64,000 bases of DNA. Source: Mycobacteriales bacterium. Its GTDB lineage: Bacteria; Actinomycetota; Actinomycetes; Mycobacteriales; Mycobacteriaceae. Below are positions 45,255 to 54,303 of this stretch, one piece after another. The notes under the pieces are model-generated. The model did no database searches. It saw only the letters and a list, made by a program, of their open reading frames with translations, and was not told the origin of the DNA. Position 1 is the first letter of the stretch. Every line of letters begins with the position of its first letter. Position numbers and translations under genes: made by a program. The DNA lies in the NCBI GenBank assembly GCA_018376445.1, contig JAHABL010000009.1:1-64000 (forward strand), read 5' to 3'.

Positions 45255-45770
45255 CTAGTCCTCTTTTGACAACGGCGTAACGTAAGTGGCCTGCGTCTTT
45301 TTCACACCCACTGTCTCAGCTGCCAAAACAACTACCAGCGCCGCTGCCATCACCGCAACAAATGTGCCGCGATCATAGAACGTCAATCCTTTAATAGCAG
45401 CGACGACGACCAACACAATGAGAATCTTCAGCAGCCAACTCCCCATAATGATGGCCATCGTCGTCGCCGGCGGGAGATTACGGGTCAGCAACACCATCAC
45501 CACTGTGATGAGTTCAAACACACCTGCGATGAGACCCCCGATTACAGCCCCCCAAATACCAGCAGCACCGGCCACGAACCAGCCCACGAGCATACCCAGT
45601 ACTAACACCACTGCCAGCCCGATGGCACCATTACGCAACGCATTCAGTAACGGAACCGGTTTCTCTTCCCGATACTGAGTCGGCTGCGCGGCTGTGGCCT
45701 GCGCCGCATCCGACTGCTGGGGATCCGGTTGACCTGCAGCGGGTGCTGCGTCAGCGGGGGTGTTACTCAT
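45255..45770 (-). CDS. AtpI-like small membrane protein (Rv1303-like)
   Basis: The frame opens much earlier, but the ATG at 45770 has an AGAGGAA site and gives a 171-residue protein. A Gln/Ala/Pro-rich cytoplasmic N-terminus (about 1-40) is followed by four hydrophobic helices (about 45-160). Its place just upstream of atpB matches Rv1303 in mycobacteria, a counterpart of AtpI, which helps c-ring assembly or Mg2+ supply in other bacteria. Sequence similarity to E. coli AtpI is not obvious by eye, so the role rests on position and topology. It overlaps the wecA-like gene by eight bases. Confidence 0.78.
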   Translation of the reverse strand: MSNTPADAAPAAGQPDPQQSDAAQATAAQPTQYREEKPVPLLNALRNGAIGLAVVLVLGMLVGWFVAGAAGIWGAVIGGLIAGVFELITVVMVLLTRNLPPATTMAIIMGSWLLKILIVLVVVAAIKGLTFYDRGTFVAVMAAALVVVLAAETVGVKKTQATYVTPLSKED

Positions 45771-47061
45771 TGGTCGGTTCCTCTCGCAGAGTACGCTGGT
45801 CATTCCGTGTACGGACACGGTGTGGTAAATGGGGCGCCCGAGACCGGCGGACAGCCGGCTGTGGCCGCACCGTCGCAGAGCGACGGGATAACGAAGGAGA
45901 TACCTCTTGCCGCACACGTGGGCCGACCCACCGCTGCTGAACGCGTGGCAGATACGTCATAATAGCGACAACAAGTGCCAACAAGATGATGAGCGGGAAG
46001 TAGACCTGCCACGGCACCAGCATTGGGGTGACGGCGGCGGTGGTGAGCCACCCGACCCAGAGGTAGATGATCAAAACCGAACGACGCTGCGAATGCCCCA
46101 CCCGCAAGAGACGATGATGTAAATGCATCTTGTCCGGAGTGAACGGACTTACCCCGGCGCGCGTACGGCGAATCACCGCCATAACGAGGTCCAGTAGCGG
46201 AATAAACATCGCTGCTATCACCACCAGCAGTGGCGAGAGCAGAACGACCAAGTCCCCTACTCCATAGGCAGAGAGCGAGATGCGCCCAGAGGCGGAGGTC
46301 GATGCAGCAGCCAAGTTAAGGCCGATGAGCATCGACCCAGAATCCCCCATAAAGAGACGCGCTGGTTGGAAGTTATGCGGCAAAAATCCGAGGCACGCAC
46401 CTGCTAAGACCACTGAAATAATCGCTGGTGGATACGCAGATACTGCGCCCTCTTGCTCTGACAACACGTGCACCGAGAGCACCATAATGGCGAGTGAGGC
46501 GATTGTTCCCAACCCCGCCGCCAATCCGTCCAGACCATCCACGAAGTTTACTGCATTGATGATCGTCACCATCAGCAGCACAGTGAAAAAGCCAGCCTGC
46601 CACGGGTCCAGAACAAGGTTATTAATTCCGCCGAAAGGAATATAAATCTGCGTCCAGGAGAGCCCCATCACCACCATAATGCTCGCCACCACAATTTGTC
46701 CCAGCAACTTAGTGACAGCATCAAGGCCCCAGCGGTCATCGACGATGCCAAGCAAAACGATGAGGCACGACCCCACCATCACAGCCTTCAGATCAGGAAC
46801 ATACTGAAAACCGTTCTGAAGAGCCGGCAGGTTGGAGGCGATGATATAGCCAGCGATAAGACCCAGAAAGATGCCCACACCACCCCACCTGGGAATAGGA
46901 ATCACATGAACATCACGTTGACGCGGAATAGCCATCGCCCCACCACGAATCGCGATCTTACGTACCAGACCAGTAATGAGAAATGCGACAACGAGCGATG
47001 ACAACATCACCAGCCCTAACTCTCGCCACGGCACGCCAAGGCCACCAGCGACGCCAAACAT
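45763..47061 (-). CDS. wecA: polyprenyl-phosphate GlcNAc-1-phosphate transferase (WecA/Rfe family)
   Basis: The enzyme transfers GlcNAc-1-phosphate from UDP-GlcNAc to decaprenyl (or undecaprenyl) phosphate. In mycobacteria this is the first step of the linker joining arabinogalactan to peptidoglycan. The 432-residue protein has about 11 transmembrane helices. Diagnostic motifs are visible: the RDVHVIPIPRWGG loop, NFVDGLDGLAAG (Mg2+ site), FMGDSGSMLIGL and the cytoplasmic HLHHRLLRVGHSQRR loop. A hydrophilic Arg-rich tail of about 50 residues follows the last helix. It lies between sua5 and the atpI-like gene, as in M. tuberculosis (rfe). The ATG lacks a clear ribosome-binding site; a GTG near codon 10 is an alternative. 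Confidence 0.93.
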   Translation of the reverse strand: MFGVAGGLGVPWRELGLVMLSSLVVAFLITGLVRKIAIRGGAMAIPRQRDVHVIPIPRWGGVGIFLGLIAGYIIASNLPALQNGFQYVPDLKAVMVGSCLIVLLGIVDDRWGLDAVTKLLGQIVVASIMVVMGLSWTQIYIPFGGINNLVLDPWQAGFFTVLLMVTIINAVNFVDGLDGLAAGLGTIASLAIMVLSVHVLSEQEGAVSAYPPAIISVVLAGACLGFLPHNFQPARLFMGDSGSMLIGLNLAAASTSASGRISLSAYGVGDLVVLLSPLLVVIAAMFIPLLDLVMAVIRRTRAGVSPFTPDKMHLHHRLLRVGHSQRRSVLIIYLWVGWLTTAAVTPMLVPWQVYFPLIILLALVVAIMTYLPRVQQRWVGPRVRQEVSPSLSRRSATVRPQPAVRRSRAPHLPHRVRTRNDQRTLREEPTNE

Positions 47062-47123
47062 TGAAGCGTCAGCCAGAGTCTCTACCAGCGGGGCGGAAAT
47101 GATGCTCTCTCTTTCTTTCAGCG

Positions 47124-47783
47124 TTAGGCCGCGGAGCGCAGCAGCACAGTAGCGGGGACTCCCACGACCCGGGCGATATCGTCAGCAGTAATAGCACCCT
47201 CTCGAATAATGCGTGGAGGGTCGCATGTAACGTCCACAATAGTGGACGCCGTACCAATATCGGCAGGTCCACCGTCCAGGTAGATGGCAACACTCTCCCC
47301 CAGCTGCTCTTCCGCCTGGTCAATAGACGTGGCTGGTGGATGCCCGGTGATGTTAGCCGACGACACCCCCAAGGGACCGGTGCGTCGCAGCAAATCCACC
47401 GCTACTGCATTCAGGGGCATCCGAAGCATGACAGACTCTGCCGTCTCCCCCAAGTCCCACTCGACAGACCGCGCCTGCGGAACCACCACACTCAAGCCCC
47501 CCGGCCAATACGCCTTCATCAACGTGAGTGCCGCCGCGGGTAACTCTCCTGCGATGTCCTCGGCAGCCTGCCACGATCCAACCAAGACTGGCACCGGCAT
47601 ATCCGGACCCCGATGTTTCGCTGCCAACAGTGCAGCTACTGCGGCTGGAGAAAACGCATCGCAAGCAATCCCATACACAGTATCGGTCGGAGTAACAACC
47701 AACTGGCCGGCAGCAAGTGCTGCCGCCGCTGCGGAGAGCGCGGCAGCCCGGTCGTGGCCAGGCTTACAGGTGTAGGTCGTCAT
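47124..47783 (-). CDS. L-threonylcarbamoyladenylate synthase (Sua5/YrdC family)
   Basis: This enzyme makes threonylcarbamoyl-AMP from Thr, bicarbonate and ATP, the first step of t6A37 tRNA modification. The 219-residue protein shows the YrdC fold signatures: PTDTVYGIACDAF at about residue 32, KHRGPDMPVPVLV, TVVVPQARS-like substrate segments (WPGGLSVVVP) and GVSSANITGHPP. The ATG at 47783 is supported by GGAAGGA seven bases upstream. It overlaps the prmC 3' end by 20 bases. Conserved order prfA-prmC-sua5 is found widely in actinobacteria. Confidence 0.94.
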   Translation of the reverse strand: MTTYTCKPGHDRAAALSAAAAALAAGQLVVTPTDTVYGIACDAFSPAAVAALLAAKHRGPDMPVPVLVGSWQAAEDIAGELPAAALTLMKAYWPGGLSVVVPQARSVEWDLGETAESVMLRMPLNAVAVDLLRRTGPLGVSSANITGHPPATSIDQAEEQLGESVAIYLDGGPADIGTASTIVDVTCDPPRIIREGAITADDIARVVGVPATVLLRSAA

Positions 47784-48747
47784 CCGACTGTCCTTCCAGG
47801 GCATGCTCATCCGGGTGCCAACAGGCCGTCATAAAGCGTGGACGACCCGCCAAATCATAATGATCTCTACAGTCACTATAACCAGCTAGCGATGCCTCAT
47901 GGCAGAGCGCCTCCCCCGTCATCTCATCATGCTCCATTCCCACCACCGCACCGGGTGAGAGAAGGAATGGCAGGTGGCGAAGGATAAGACGGCTAAGAAC
48001 CAGCCCATCCTCTCCGGAAAACACCGCGTCTGCAGGATCATTCTCTGCAGTCTCCCGATCAACGGCACTCCCAGCGGGCACATAAGGCGGATTGCACACC
48101 ATAAGATCGACGCTTTTACTGGGGATACCCCACGTGTCATAGGGCAACGCAGCATCTCCCGCCACAACCTTCACCTGCGGGGCAAGCTCCTCCACATTGC
48201 GATGGAGGTACCGCAACGCTCGCATAGAGTACTCCACTGCCCACACCTCGGCAGTAGGGAATGCACGTGCCAAGGCGAGAGCAAGAACTCCGGAACCCGC
48301 ACACACGTCGAGGATTCGTAACGGCCGGAGCTCCCCGCCCCCCATCTCTACCGAGACAGTTCTCCCCGGGAAGTGCTGCACTTTACGCAGCGTATCGATA
48401 GCCCATTGAGCTAGCAGTTCGGTTTCGGGTCGGGGAATAAACACCCCCTCCCCTACTACAACCGAAAAATCGCAGAACGGGGCCTCTCCGAGGATGTGTT
48501 GAAGAGGCTCTCGGGACATACGACGCACTATCCAAGTGCGGAGTGTCTCACCTTGTATGTCGTCTACAATAGTGCCACTGTGCAGGATGAGCTGGGATGG
48601 TTCGCACGGAATCACGGCTGCTACTAAGAGACGCGCCTCAGCAGTAGGTGATGCCACCCCTGCTTCCGACAGACGGTCAGAGACCCAGCGCAACAAGGTG
48701 CGTACTGACATATCAGTAGGGGGCACAAGTTGCGATGCGTTACTCAC
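47764..48747 (-). CDS. prmC: peptide chain release factor N5-glutamine methyltransferase
   Basis: PrmC methylates the Gln of the GGQ motif of release factors. The 327-residue protein has the N-terminal helical release-factor-binding domain (about 12-90), motif I ILDVCAGSGVLALALA (about residue 145) and the catalytic NPPYVPAG motif (about 216). The GTG start has GGAG nine bases upstream and lies six bases after its substrate's gene, prfA, so enzyme and target are co-expressed. Confidence 0.95.
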   Translation of the reverse strand: MSNASQLVPPTDMSVRTLLRWVSDRLSEAGVASPTAEARLLVAAVIPCEPSQLILHSGTIVDDIQGETLRTWIVRRMSREPLQHILGEAPFCDFSVVVGEGVFIPRPETELLAQWAIDTLRKVQHFPGRTVSVEMGGGELRPLRILDVCAGSGVLALALARAFPTAEVWAVEYSMRALRYLHRNVEELAPQVKVVAGDAALPYDTWGIPSKSVDLMVCNPPYVPAGSAVDRETAENDPADAVFSGEDGLVLSRLILRHLPFLLSPGAVVGMEHDEMTGEALCHEASLAGYSDCRDHYDLAGRPRFMTACWHPDEHALEGQSDDDLHL

Positions 48748-48753
48748 CAGGTA

Positions 48754-49827
48754 TTACTCCGCTTCAAGACGGGCTTTACGATCCGCCTCTACCAGCGCAT
48801 CAATGAGGTCTCCCATATCCCCATCGAGCACCTGGTCAAGGTTGTGGGCCTTATATCCAATACGGTGGTCCGTAATACGGTTTTCCGGGAAATTGTAGGT
48901 ACGGATGCGTTCCGAGCGATCCACAGTACGCACCTGATCAGTGCGCCCGGAGGCGGACTCAGCAGCCGCTTCCTCTTCCCGAATAGCCTGCAAACGTGCT
49001 TTCAAGACCTGCATCGCACGGATCTTGTTCTGCAGCTGAGAACGCTCATTCTGACAGGTGACGATCAGCCCCGTGGGCAGGTAGGTGATACGCACCGCCG
49101 AGTCGGTGGTGTTAACGCCCTGGCCACCCTTGCCGGAAGAACGGTAGACATCGATGCGGATATCCTTCTCATCGATCTCGATTTCTTCCACTTCCTCGGG
49201 TTCGGGGAAAACGAAGACACCTGCTGCGGAAGTATGAATGCGTCCCTGCGATTCTGTGACAGGCACGCGCTGTACACGATGAACGCCACCTTCAAACTTC
49301 ATCTTGGACCAGACCCCATCGCGGGTGGGCTCTCGGGTCTTTACCGACATGGAGATGTCCTTGTATCCACCCATATCGGATTCGGTGGCGTCGAGCACTT
49401 CCACACGCCAGCCGAGCTTGTCAAAGTACTTGGTGTACATACGCGCGAGATCAGCCGCAAACAGTGCGGATTCTTCCCCACCTTCGCCGGACTTCACCTC
49501 CAGCACAATATCGTCACCATCATGCGGGTCACGGGGCGCCAACAGATCTGTGAGCTGTTCTTCTAAGCTGGCGACAACCGGCTCCAACCGAGCCACCTCT
49601 TCCTTGAAAGAAGCATCTTCGTCAGCCAGTTCGCGGGCAGCTTCCATGTCATCTTGCGCCTGCTGGAGATCGCGGTAGCACTTGACCACCGGACCGAGCT
49701 CGGCGAAGCGCTTAGCAACACGACGGGCAGCAGCCTGGTCGTTATGCAGCTCCGGATCGGCGAGTTGGGCCTCGAGACCGGCATACTCTGACAGGACGTC
49801 ATCTACTGCAGAAACTGCGGTAGCCAC
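48754..49827 (-). CDS. prfA: peptide chain release factor 1
   Basis: RF1 ends translation at UAA and UAG. The 357-residue protein contains the PxT-type codon-recognition tripeptide (PVT in RVPVTESQGRIHTSA, a form I also recall from other actinobacteria) and the GGQ peptidyl-hydrolysis motif in GKGGQGVNTTDSAVR (about residue 230). No RF2-type SPF is present. It is six bases ahead of prmC and five bases after rho. In M. tuberculosis rpmE lies between rho and prfA, and here it does not. Confidence 0.97.
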   Translation of the reverse strand: MATAVSAVDDVLSEYAGLEAQLADPELHNDQAAARRVAKRFAELGPVVKCYRDLQQAQDDMEAARELADEDASFKEEVARLEPVVASLEEQLTDLLAPRDPHDGDDIVLEVKSGEGGEESALFAADLARMYTKYFDKLGWRVEVLDATESDMGGYKDISMSVKTREPTRDGVWSKMKFEGGVHRVQRVPVTESQGRIHTSAAGVFVFPEPEEVEEIEIDEKDIRIDVYRSSGKGGQGVNTTDSAVRITYLPTGLIVTCQNERSQLQNKIRAMQVLKARLQAIREEEAAAESASGRTDQVRTVDRSERIRTYNFPENRITDHRIGYKAHNLDQVLDGDMGDLIDALVEADRKARLEAE

Positions 49828-49832
49828 AGCTC

Positions 49833-51695
49833 TTAGTCCTCCTCGTCCATATTGGGGGTGGTCTTCGCGATCTGCATGAGGAATTCTCGGTTGTTCTTGG
49901 TCTTCTTGAGTTGCTTGATGACAAGCTCAATAGCAGGAATCGGCTCGAGACCGGAAAGCACCCGGCGGAACTTGTGGACAATCTGGTATTCTTCAGCGCC
50001 CAGTAACAGCTCATCCTTGCGAGTGCCAGAGGGGTTGAGATCGATCGCTGGGAAGACACGCCGCTCTGCGATGCGACGATCGAGCTTCAGCTCTGCATTA
50101 CCCGTGCCCTTGAACTCTTCAAAGATGACGGTATCGCCGGCGGAGCCAGTCTCAACCATGGCGGTCGCGATAATCGTGAGCGAACCCCCATTTTCGATGT
50201 TGCGGGCAGCACCGAGGAAGCGCTTCGGCGGGTAGAGCGCGGTGGAGTCGACGCCGCCAGATAGGATGCGACCCGATGCGGGGGAACTGTTGTTGTAAGC
50301 GCGCCCCAAGCGGGTGATGGAATCCAGCAACACAACAACGTCCATACCTTGTTCCACCAGTCGCTTGGCCCGCTCGATAGCAAGTTCGGACACTGTTGTG
50401 TGGTTGGAAGGCGGGCAGTCGAAGGTGGAAGCAATAACTTCGCCCTTCACACTGCGCTGCATGTCCGTCACTTCTTCTGGGCGCTCATCGACCAGTACCA
50501 CCATGAGATGGCATTCGGGGTAGTTGGTGGTGATTGCATTGGCGATAGCCTGTAGCACGGTAGTCTTACCGGCTTTCGGAGGGGACACGATAAGAGCGCG
50601 CTGACCTTTACCGATCGGCATGATGAGGTCAATGAGACGAGTGGTGATGTTCTCCTTGGTAGTTTCCAGGCGCAGCCGCTGGTTGGGGTACAGCGGGGTT
50701 AGCTTGGCAAACTCGGGACGCTGAGCGGCCAGCTCCGGAGTCAATCCGTTGACGGAGTCGATCCGCACCAAAGGGTTAAACTTCTGCCGATTATTGTGGT
50801 TCGGGTTGCCACCTTCGCGCGGCATCCGCACCGCTCCCACGATAGCGTCACCACGGCGCAGGCCAGCCTTACGCACCATATTCATTGACACGTAAACATC
50901 ATGCGGGCCAGCGGAATAACCGGAGGTGCGGACAAACGCATAATTGTCGAGAATGTCGAGAATACCTGCGACGGGCTGCAGCACATCGCCTTCTCGAATC
51001 TCAGTATCACGGTCATCCCGGTTTCGGTTGTTGTTGCGATTATTGTTGCGATCGCGACGATTGTTGCGATCACGACGGTTTCGGTTGCGGTTGTTGTTAC
51101 CGTCCTGGGTACCGTCGTTCTTGTCGTATGAGTTATCTCTTGCGCCATTCGCACCCGCATTACCGCCCTTAGGACTGTTGGCGCCACCGTTCTTCACAGA
51201 ATTACGGTTCGAGTTTCCCTCCGCATTGACGTTATTACCGCCATTAGCATTCCCGCCAGCGTTTCCGTTGTTACTGCGGTTGTTGCGATTACGGCGGCGC
51301 CGAGAACGATTATCGTTACCGTCGTTATCAGTGCTGTCCTTCTTTGCTTGCCCCTGCTGGTCGTTCTTCTGTTCTGAGGCGCCAGACTTCTTTTCTCCGT
51401 CGGCTGCAGCTTCGCCCTTGTCTACGGTATTGCCAGTGGACGCAGCCACACCATTCTGCGCTGCAGGCTGAGAGTCTTTGTTTCCTTGCTCCTTGTCGTT
51501 GGCATTGCGCTGCTGAGCTTGGATAGCTTCGATGAGGTCACCTTTGCGCATTCCAGAGGTACGCTTGATGCCCATTTCGGTAGCCATTTTCCGGAGCTCG
51601 GGGATGACCATCGAGGAGAGTCCTTCGCCTTTACCGCGGCGGGAGCGGGTGGGTTCTGCCGATGCAGCATTATCCATAGTGTCCGTACTAGTCAC
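49833..51695 (-). CDS. rho: transcription termination factor Rho with Asn/Arg/Gly-rich insert
   Basis: Rho is the RNA-dependent ATPase that terminates transcription. The 620-residue protein has an N-terminal SAP-like helix pair (LSSMVIPELRKMATEMGIKR), then about 170 residues of low-complexity Asn, Gly, Arg and Asp. The RNA-binding cold-shock-like domain comes next (LDNYAFVRTSGYSAGPHDVYV), then the ATPase domain with P-loop SPPKAGKTTVLQ and Walker-B segment (VVVLLDSITRLGRAYN). Such inserts are normal in high-GC Gram-positive Rho. The GTG at 51695 is chosen for its AAAGGA six to seven bases upstream. The frame is open a further 41 codons, but that part is not Rho-like. A 263-base gap to thrB should hold its promoter and leader. 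Confidence 0.96.
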   Translation of the reverse strand: MTSTDTMDNAASAEPTRSRRGKGEGLSSMVIPELRKMATEMGIKRTSGMRKGDLIEAIQAQQRNANDKEQGNKDSQPAAQNGVAASTGNTVDKGEAAADGEKKSGASEQKNDQQGQAKKDSTDNDGNDNRSRRRRNRNNRSNNGNAGGNANGGNNVNAEGNSNRNSVKNGGANSPKGGNAGANGARDNSYDKNDGTQDGNNNRNRNRRDRNNRRDRNNNRNNNRNRDDRDTEIREGDVLQPVAGILDILDNYAFVRTSGYSAGPHDVYVSMNMVRKAGLRRGDAIVGAVRMPREGGNPNHNNRQKFNPLVRIDSVNGLTPELAAQRPEFAKLTPLYPNQRLRLETTKENITTRLIDLIMPIGKGQRALIVSPPKAGKTTVLQAIANAITTNYPECHLMVVLVDERPEEVTDMQRSVKGEVIASTFDCPPSNHTTVSELAIERAKRLVEQGMDVVVLLDSITRLGRAYNNSSPASGRILSGGVDSTALYPPKRFLGAARNIENGGSLTIIATAMVETGSAGDTVIFEEFKGTGNAELKLDRRIAERRVFPAIDLNPSGTRKDELLLGAEEYQIVHKFRRVLSGLEPIPAIELVIKQLKKTKNNREFLMQIAKTTPNMDEED

Positions 51696-51958
51696 GGATG
51701 TCCTTTCATCCCTATACAGGAGTGCATAGGAGGCTTCATATGATTCTCCCTCACAGCATGTACCTCTGAGAGGAGTACGAAAGCTGTTCAGAAACGGGGA
51801 ATGTCCGTCAGATTCCACACAGAGGCAATGACCGTCAGTAACGTTCTGTGACTGGTAGTGACCACGTCATGCCTACGTTACACGCCCTAACTGGTGGCGG
51901 GACACTTCCAGAATAGCTTCACAAACGGCAGCTAAGCAAGAATGACATGACCATGCGG

Positions 51959-52891
51959 TTAATAAACTCGCTGAACACCCTCGCAGATATCGAGGTGTAG
52001 AACACGCAATCCGTCTTCTTCGGCTTCTCGCTGTAGGTCTGCCGGGAAGTCATCTACATGGAGGCACAAGGCGGTTGGACCGGCACCAGACACCATGGCA
52101 GCCAACTCACGATCACGCAGACTGCGGATCCACCGCGTGGTGATGGGCAGCGCAGCAGCCCGCTGACGTTGATGGAGACGGTCGTCAGAGGCATCAAAGA
52201 GCAGGTCGGGGCGTTTCGTCATGGCTAACATCATCATTGCTGCACGCGAAACGTTAAAGACGGCATCCTGATGCGGCACCATGGAGGGGAGCACTGCGCG
52301 AGTCTCCTCCGTGGATGAGCGGGAGTATGGGACGAGCACGGTGGCCCGAATATCCGGGTGCACATCGAGCCGAATAGCGTGGTAAGACGAGTTAGCAAAG
52401 CCCGGTTGATCTGCCCAGGACACCACCATCCCGCCAAGCACTGCCGCGGAGGAATTATCAGGGTGGCCTTCAAACTCTGAGGAGATCTGTACCATCCGTT
52501 TGAGTTCGAAGGGGCGATCGCAGAGCGCGTCGGCCAGTGCGACGCCACCGACTGCGGCAGCTGCTGAGGAACCTAATCCGCGTGACTCTGGAACGCGATT
52601 GTGGCAGACCAGCCGTAATCCGGGCACGTCATACCCGTTAGCTTCCATGCCAGCACGGAACGCGCGGTAAACGAGGTGTCCTTCGTCGAGAGGCACCTCT
52701 CCTGTTCCTTCGCCAGTGACCTCGATAACGAGACCAGATGCGATTACTTCGCAGGAGACATCATCCCAAATTCCTAGTGCCAGACCGAGGGTGTCGAAAC
52801 CGGGGCCCAGATTCGCGCTAGAGGCGGGTACGCGAATTGCGGCCTTTGCGCCAACCGGAAGCATACGTGCTTCGGCCATCCCATCTTTCAC
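51959..52891 (-). CDS. thrB: homoserine kinase
   Basis: ThrB phosphorylates homoserine on the way to threonine. The 310-residue GHMP kinase has the N-terminal substrate segment (VPASSANLGPGFDTLG), the phosphate-binding PESRGLGSSAAAAVGG loop (about residue 105) and a C-terminal GAGPTALCL motif. The GTG start has AAAGGAG seven bases upstream. It follows hom by 50 bases with no thrC between them, the arrangement of Corynebacterium rather than Mycobacterium. Confidence 0.96.
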   Translation of the reverse strand: MKDGMAEARMLPVGAKAAIRVPASSANLGPGFDTLGLALGIWDDVSCEVIASGLVIEVTGEGTGEVPLDEGHLVYRAFRAGMEANGYDVPGLRLVCHNRVPESRGLGSSAAAAVGGVALADALCDRPFELKRMVQISSEFEGHPDNSSAAVLGGMVVSWADQPGFANSSYHAIRLDVHPDIRATVLVPYSRSSTEETRAVLPSMVPHQDAVFNVSRAAMMMLAMTKRPDLLFDASDDRLHQRQRAAALPITTRWIRSLRDRELAAMVSGAGPTALCLHVDDFPADLQREAEEDGLRVLHLDICEGVQRVY

Positions 52892-52941
52892 GATGAGTCT
52901 CCTTTAATGAGTGGTAGTCCTGCCGCTCCGTGGCGAGCGGC

Positions 52942-54303
52942 TTAGTTCTCCTGGCCTTCCATACGGAGCACCGAGGTCACTTTGACAACGCTGTCGGAGT
53001 GACCAAGAGATTCCACACAGGCAGCGAGGTTAGCTTCGCTAGCACGGTGGGTGACCACAACCAGGCGGGCAAACTTACCATCGGGATCAATGTTGGTGCC
53101 GTTTTCATTCTCCACTTCATCATCTTGATGGACGGTGGCAATGGAGACATCATGGTTGGCGAACACTTCAGCGACCTTGGACAAGGTGCCTTTTTCGTCC
53201 ACCACATGCATGTTGACAAGGTAGCGGGTCTGTACGTCGCCGAATTCAGCAATAGGCAGGTTGGCATAGGTGTTATCTCCCGGAGCACGTCCCCCATGCA
53301 CAACGTTACGGGAAGCGGCGACGAGGTCACCCAGTACTGCAGAAGCAGTAGGCGCTCCACCTGCACCGGGCCCATAGAACATGATCTGTCCGGCGGATTC
53401 GGCCTCCAGGAACACCGCGTTGAAGGCACCATTAACGGTGGCCAGCTGGTGGGTGAGCGGAACGAGGGCCGGGTAGACGCGGGCGGAAACGGACTGCGAA
53501 CCATCCTCGGAGATAATGCGCTCGCACACTGCCAGCAGTTTGATCGTGCAGTTGAGCTTGTGAGCGGACTTAATGTCCTGCTGAGTAATCTTGGTGATAC
53601 CTTCGCGGTAAACATCATTGGCCGTCACCCGAGAGTGGAAGGCCAGAGTCGAGAGAATGGCAGCCTTCGAGGCAGCGTCGAAACCTTCTACGTCAGCGGT
53701 CGGGTCGGCTTCGGCGTAGCCCAGTCGACCGGCTTCTGCGAGGGTGTCAGCGTAGTCGGCACCGGTTTCGTCCATCGCAGAGAGGATGAAGTTTGTAGTG
53801 CCGTTGACGATACCCATGACGCGCTGGATCTCGTCCCCCGCCATCGACCGCTTGAGGGGGCCAATGATCGGGATAGCCCCGGCGACGGCAGCTTCGAAGT
53901 ATAGGTCTACCTGGGACTCATCGGCTGCCGCTGCGAGCTCTGCAGCGTGAGCTGCAACCAGCGCCTTATTGGCGGTAACGACGGACTTACCCTGCTTGAG
54001 AGCAGAGAGCAAGAGCTGACGGGAACCCTCAATGCCGCCGATAACTTCGACAACAACATCAACGTCGGGACGATCAACGAGTGCCTGGGCATCGTCGGTG
54101 ATGAGGCTGGGATCGACACCACGATCACGAGCCGTGTCACGGACAGCAATACCGCGAATAACGACGGGAGCCCCGATCCGGTGGGTAAAGGAATCACCGT
54201 GCTCGTTGAGAAGACGAACTACTTCAGTGCCCACCGTTCCCATACCGAGAATGGCAACGCCAACCTCGGACTGACGGAGTTCGGTGTGAGCTTCGCGGGT
54301 CAT
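52942..54303 (-). CDS. hom: homoserine dehydrogenase
   Basis: Hom reduces aspartate semialdehyde to homoserine. The 453-residue protein has an N-terminal NAD(P) fold (VAILGMGTVGTEVVRLL, about residue 15), the central catalytic domain with GIVNGTTNFILSAM and the Lys-containing GFDAASKAAILSTLAF segment, and a C-terminal ACT domain (about 365-445) that usually gives feedback inhibition by threonine. The start overlaps the lysA stop codon (ATGA), so lysA, hom and thrB are a single coupled unit. Confidence 0.97.
   Translation of the reverse strand: MTREAHTELRQSEVGVAILGMGTVGTEVVRLLNEHGDSFTHRIGAPVVIRGIAVRDTARDRGVDPSLITDDAQALVDRPDVDVVVEVIGGIEGSRQLLLSALKQGKSVVTANKALVAAHAAELAAAADESQVDLYFEAAVAGAIPIIGPLKRSMAGDEIQRVMGIVNGTTNFILSAMDETGADYADTLAEAGRLGYAEADPTADVEGFDAASKAAILSTLAFHSRVTANDVYREGITKITQQDIKSAHKLNCTIKLLAVCERIISEDGSQSVSARVYPALVPLTHQLATVNGAFNAVFLEAESAGQIMFYGPGAGGAPTASAVLGDLVAASRNVVHGGRAPGDNTYANLPIAEFGDVQTRYLVNMHVVDEKGTLSKVAEVFANHDVSIATVHQDDEVENENGTNIDPDGKFARLVVVTHRASEANLAACVESLGHSDSVVKVTSVLRMEGQEN

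Noticed and set aside
50901..51471. Repetitive-looking sequence in the 5' part of rho, considered as a tandem DNA repeat
   Set aside because: It is the Asn/Arg/Gly-rich coding insert typical of actinobacterial Rho. The repeats are codon-level low complexity, not a separate element.
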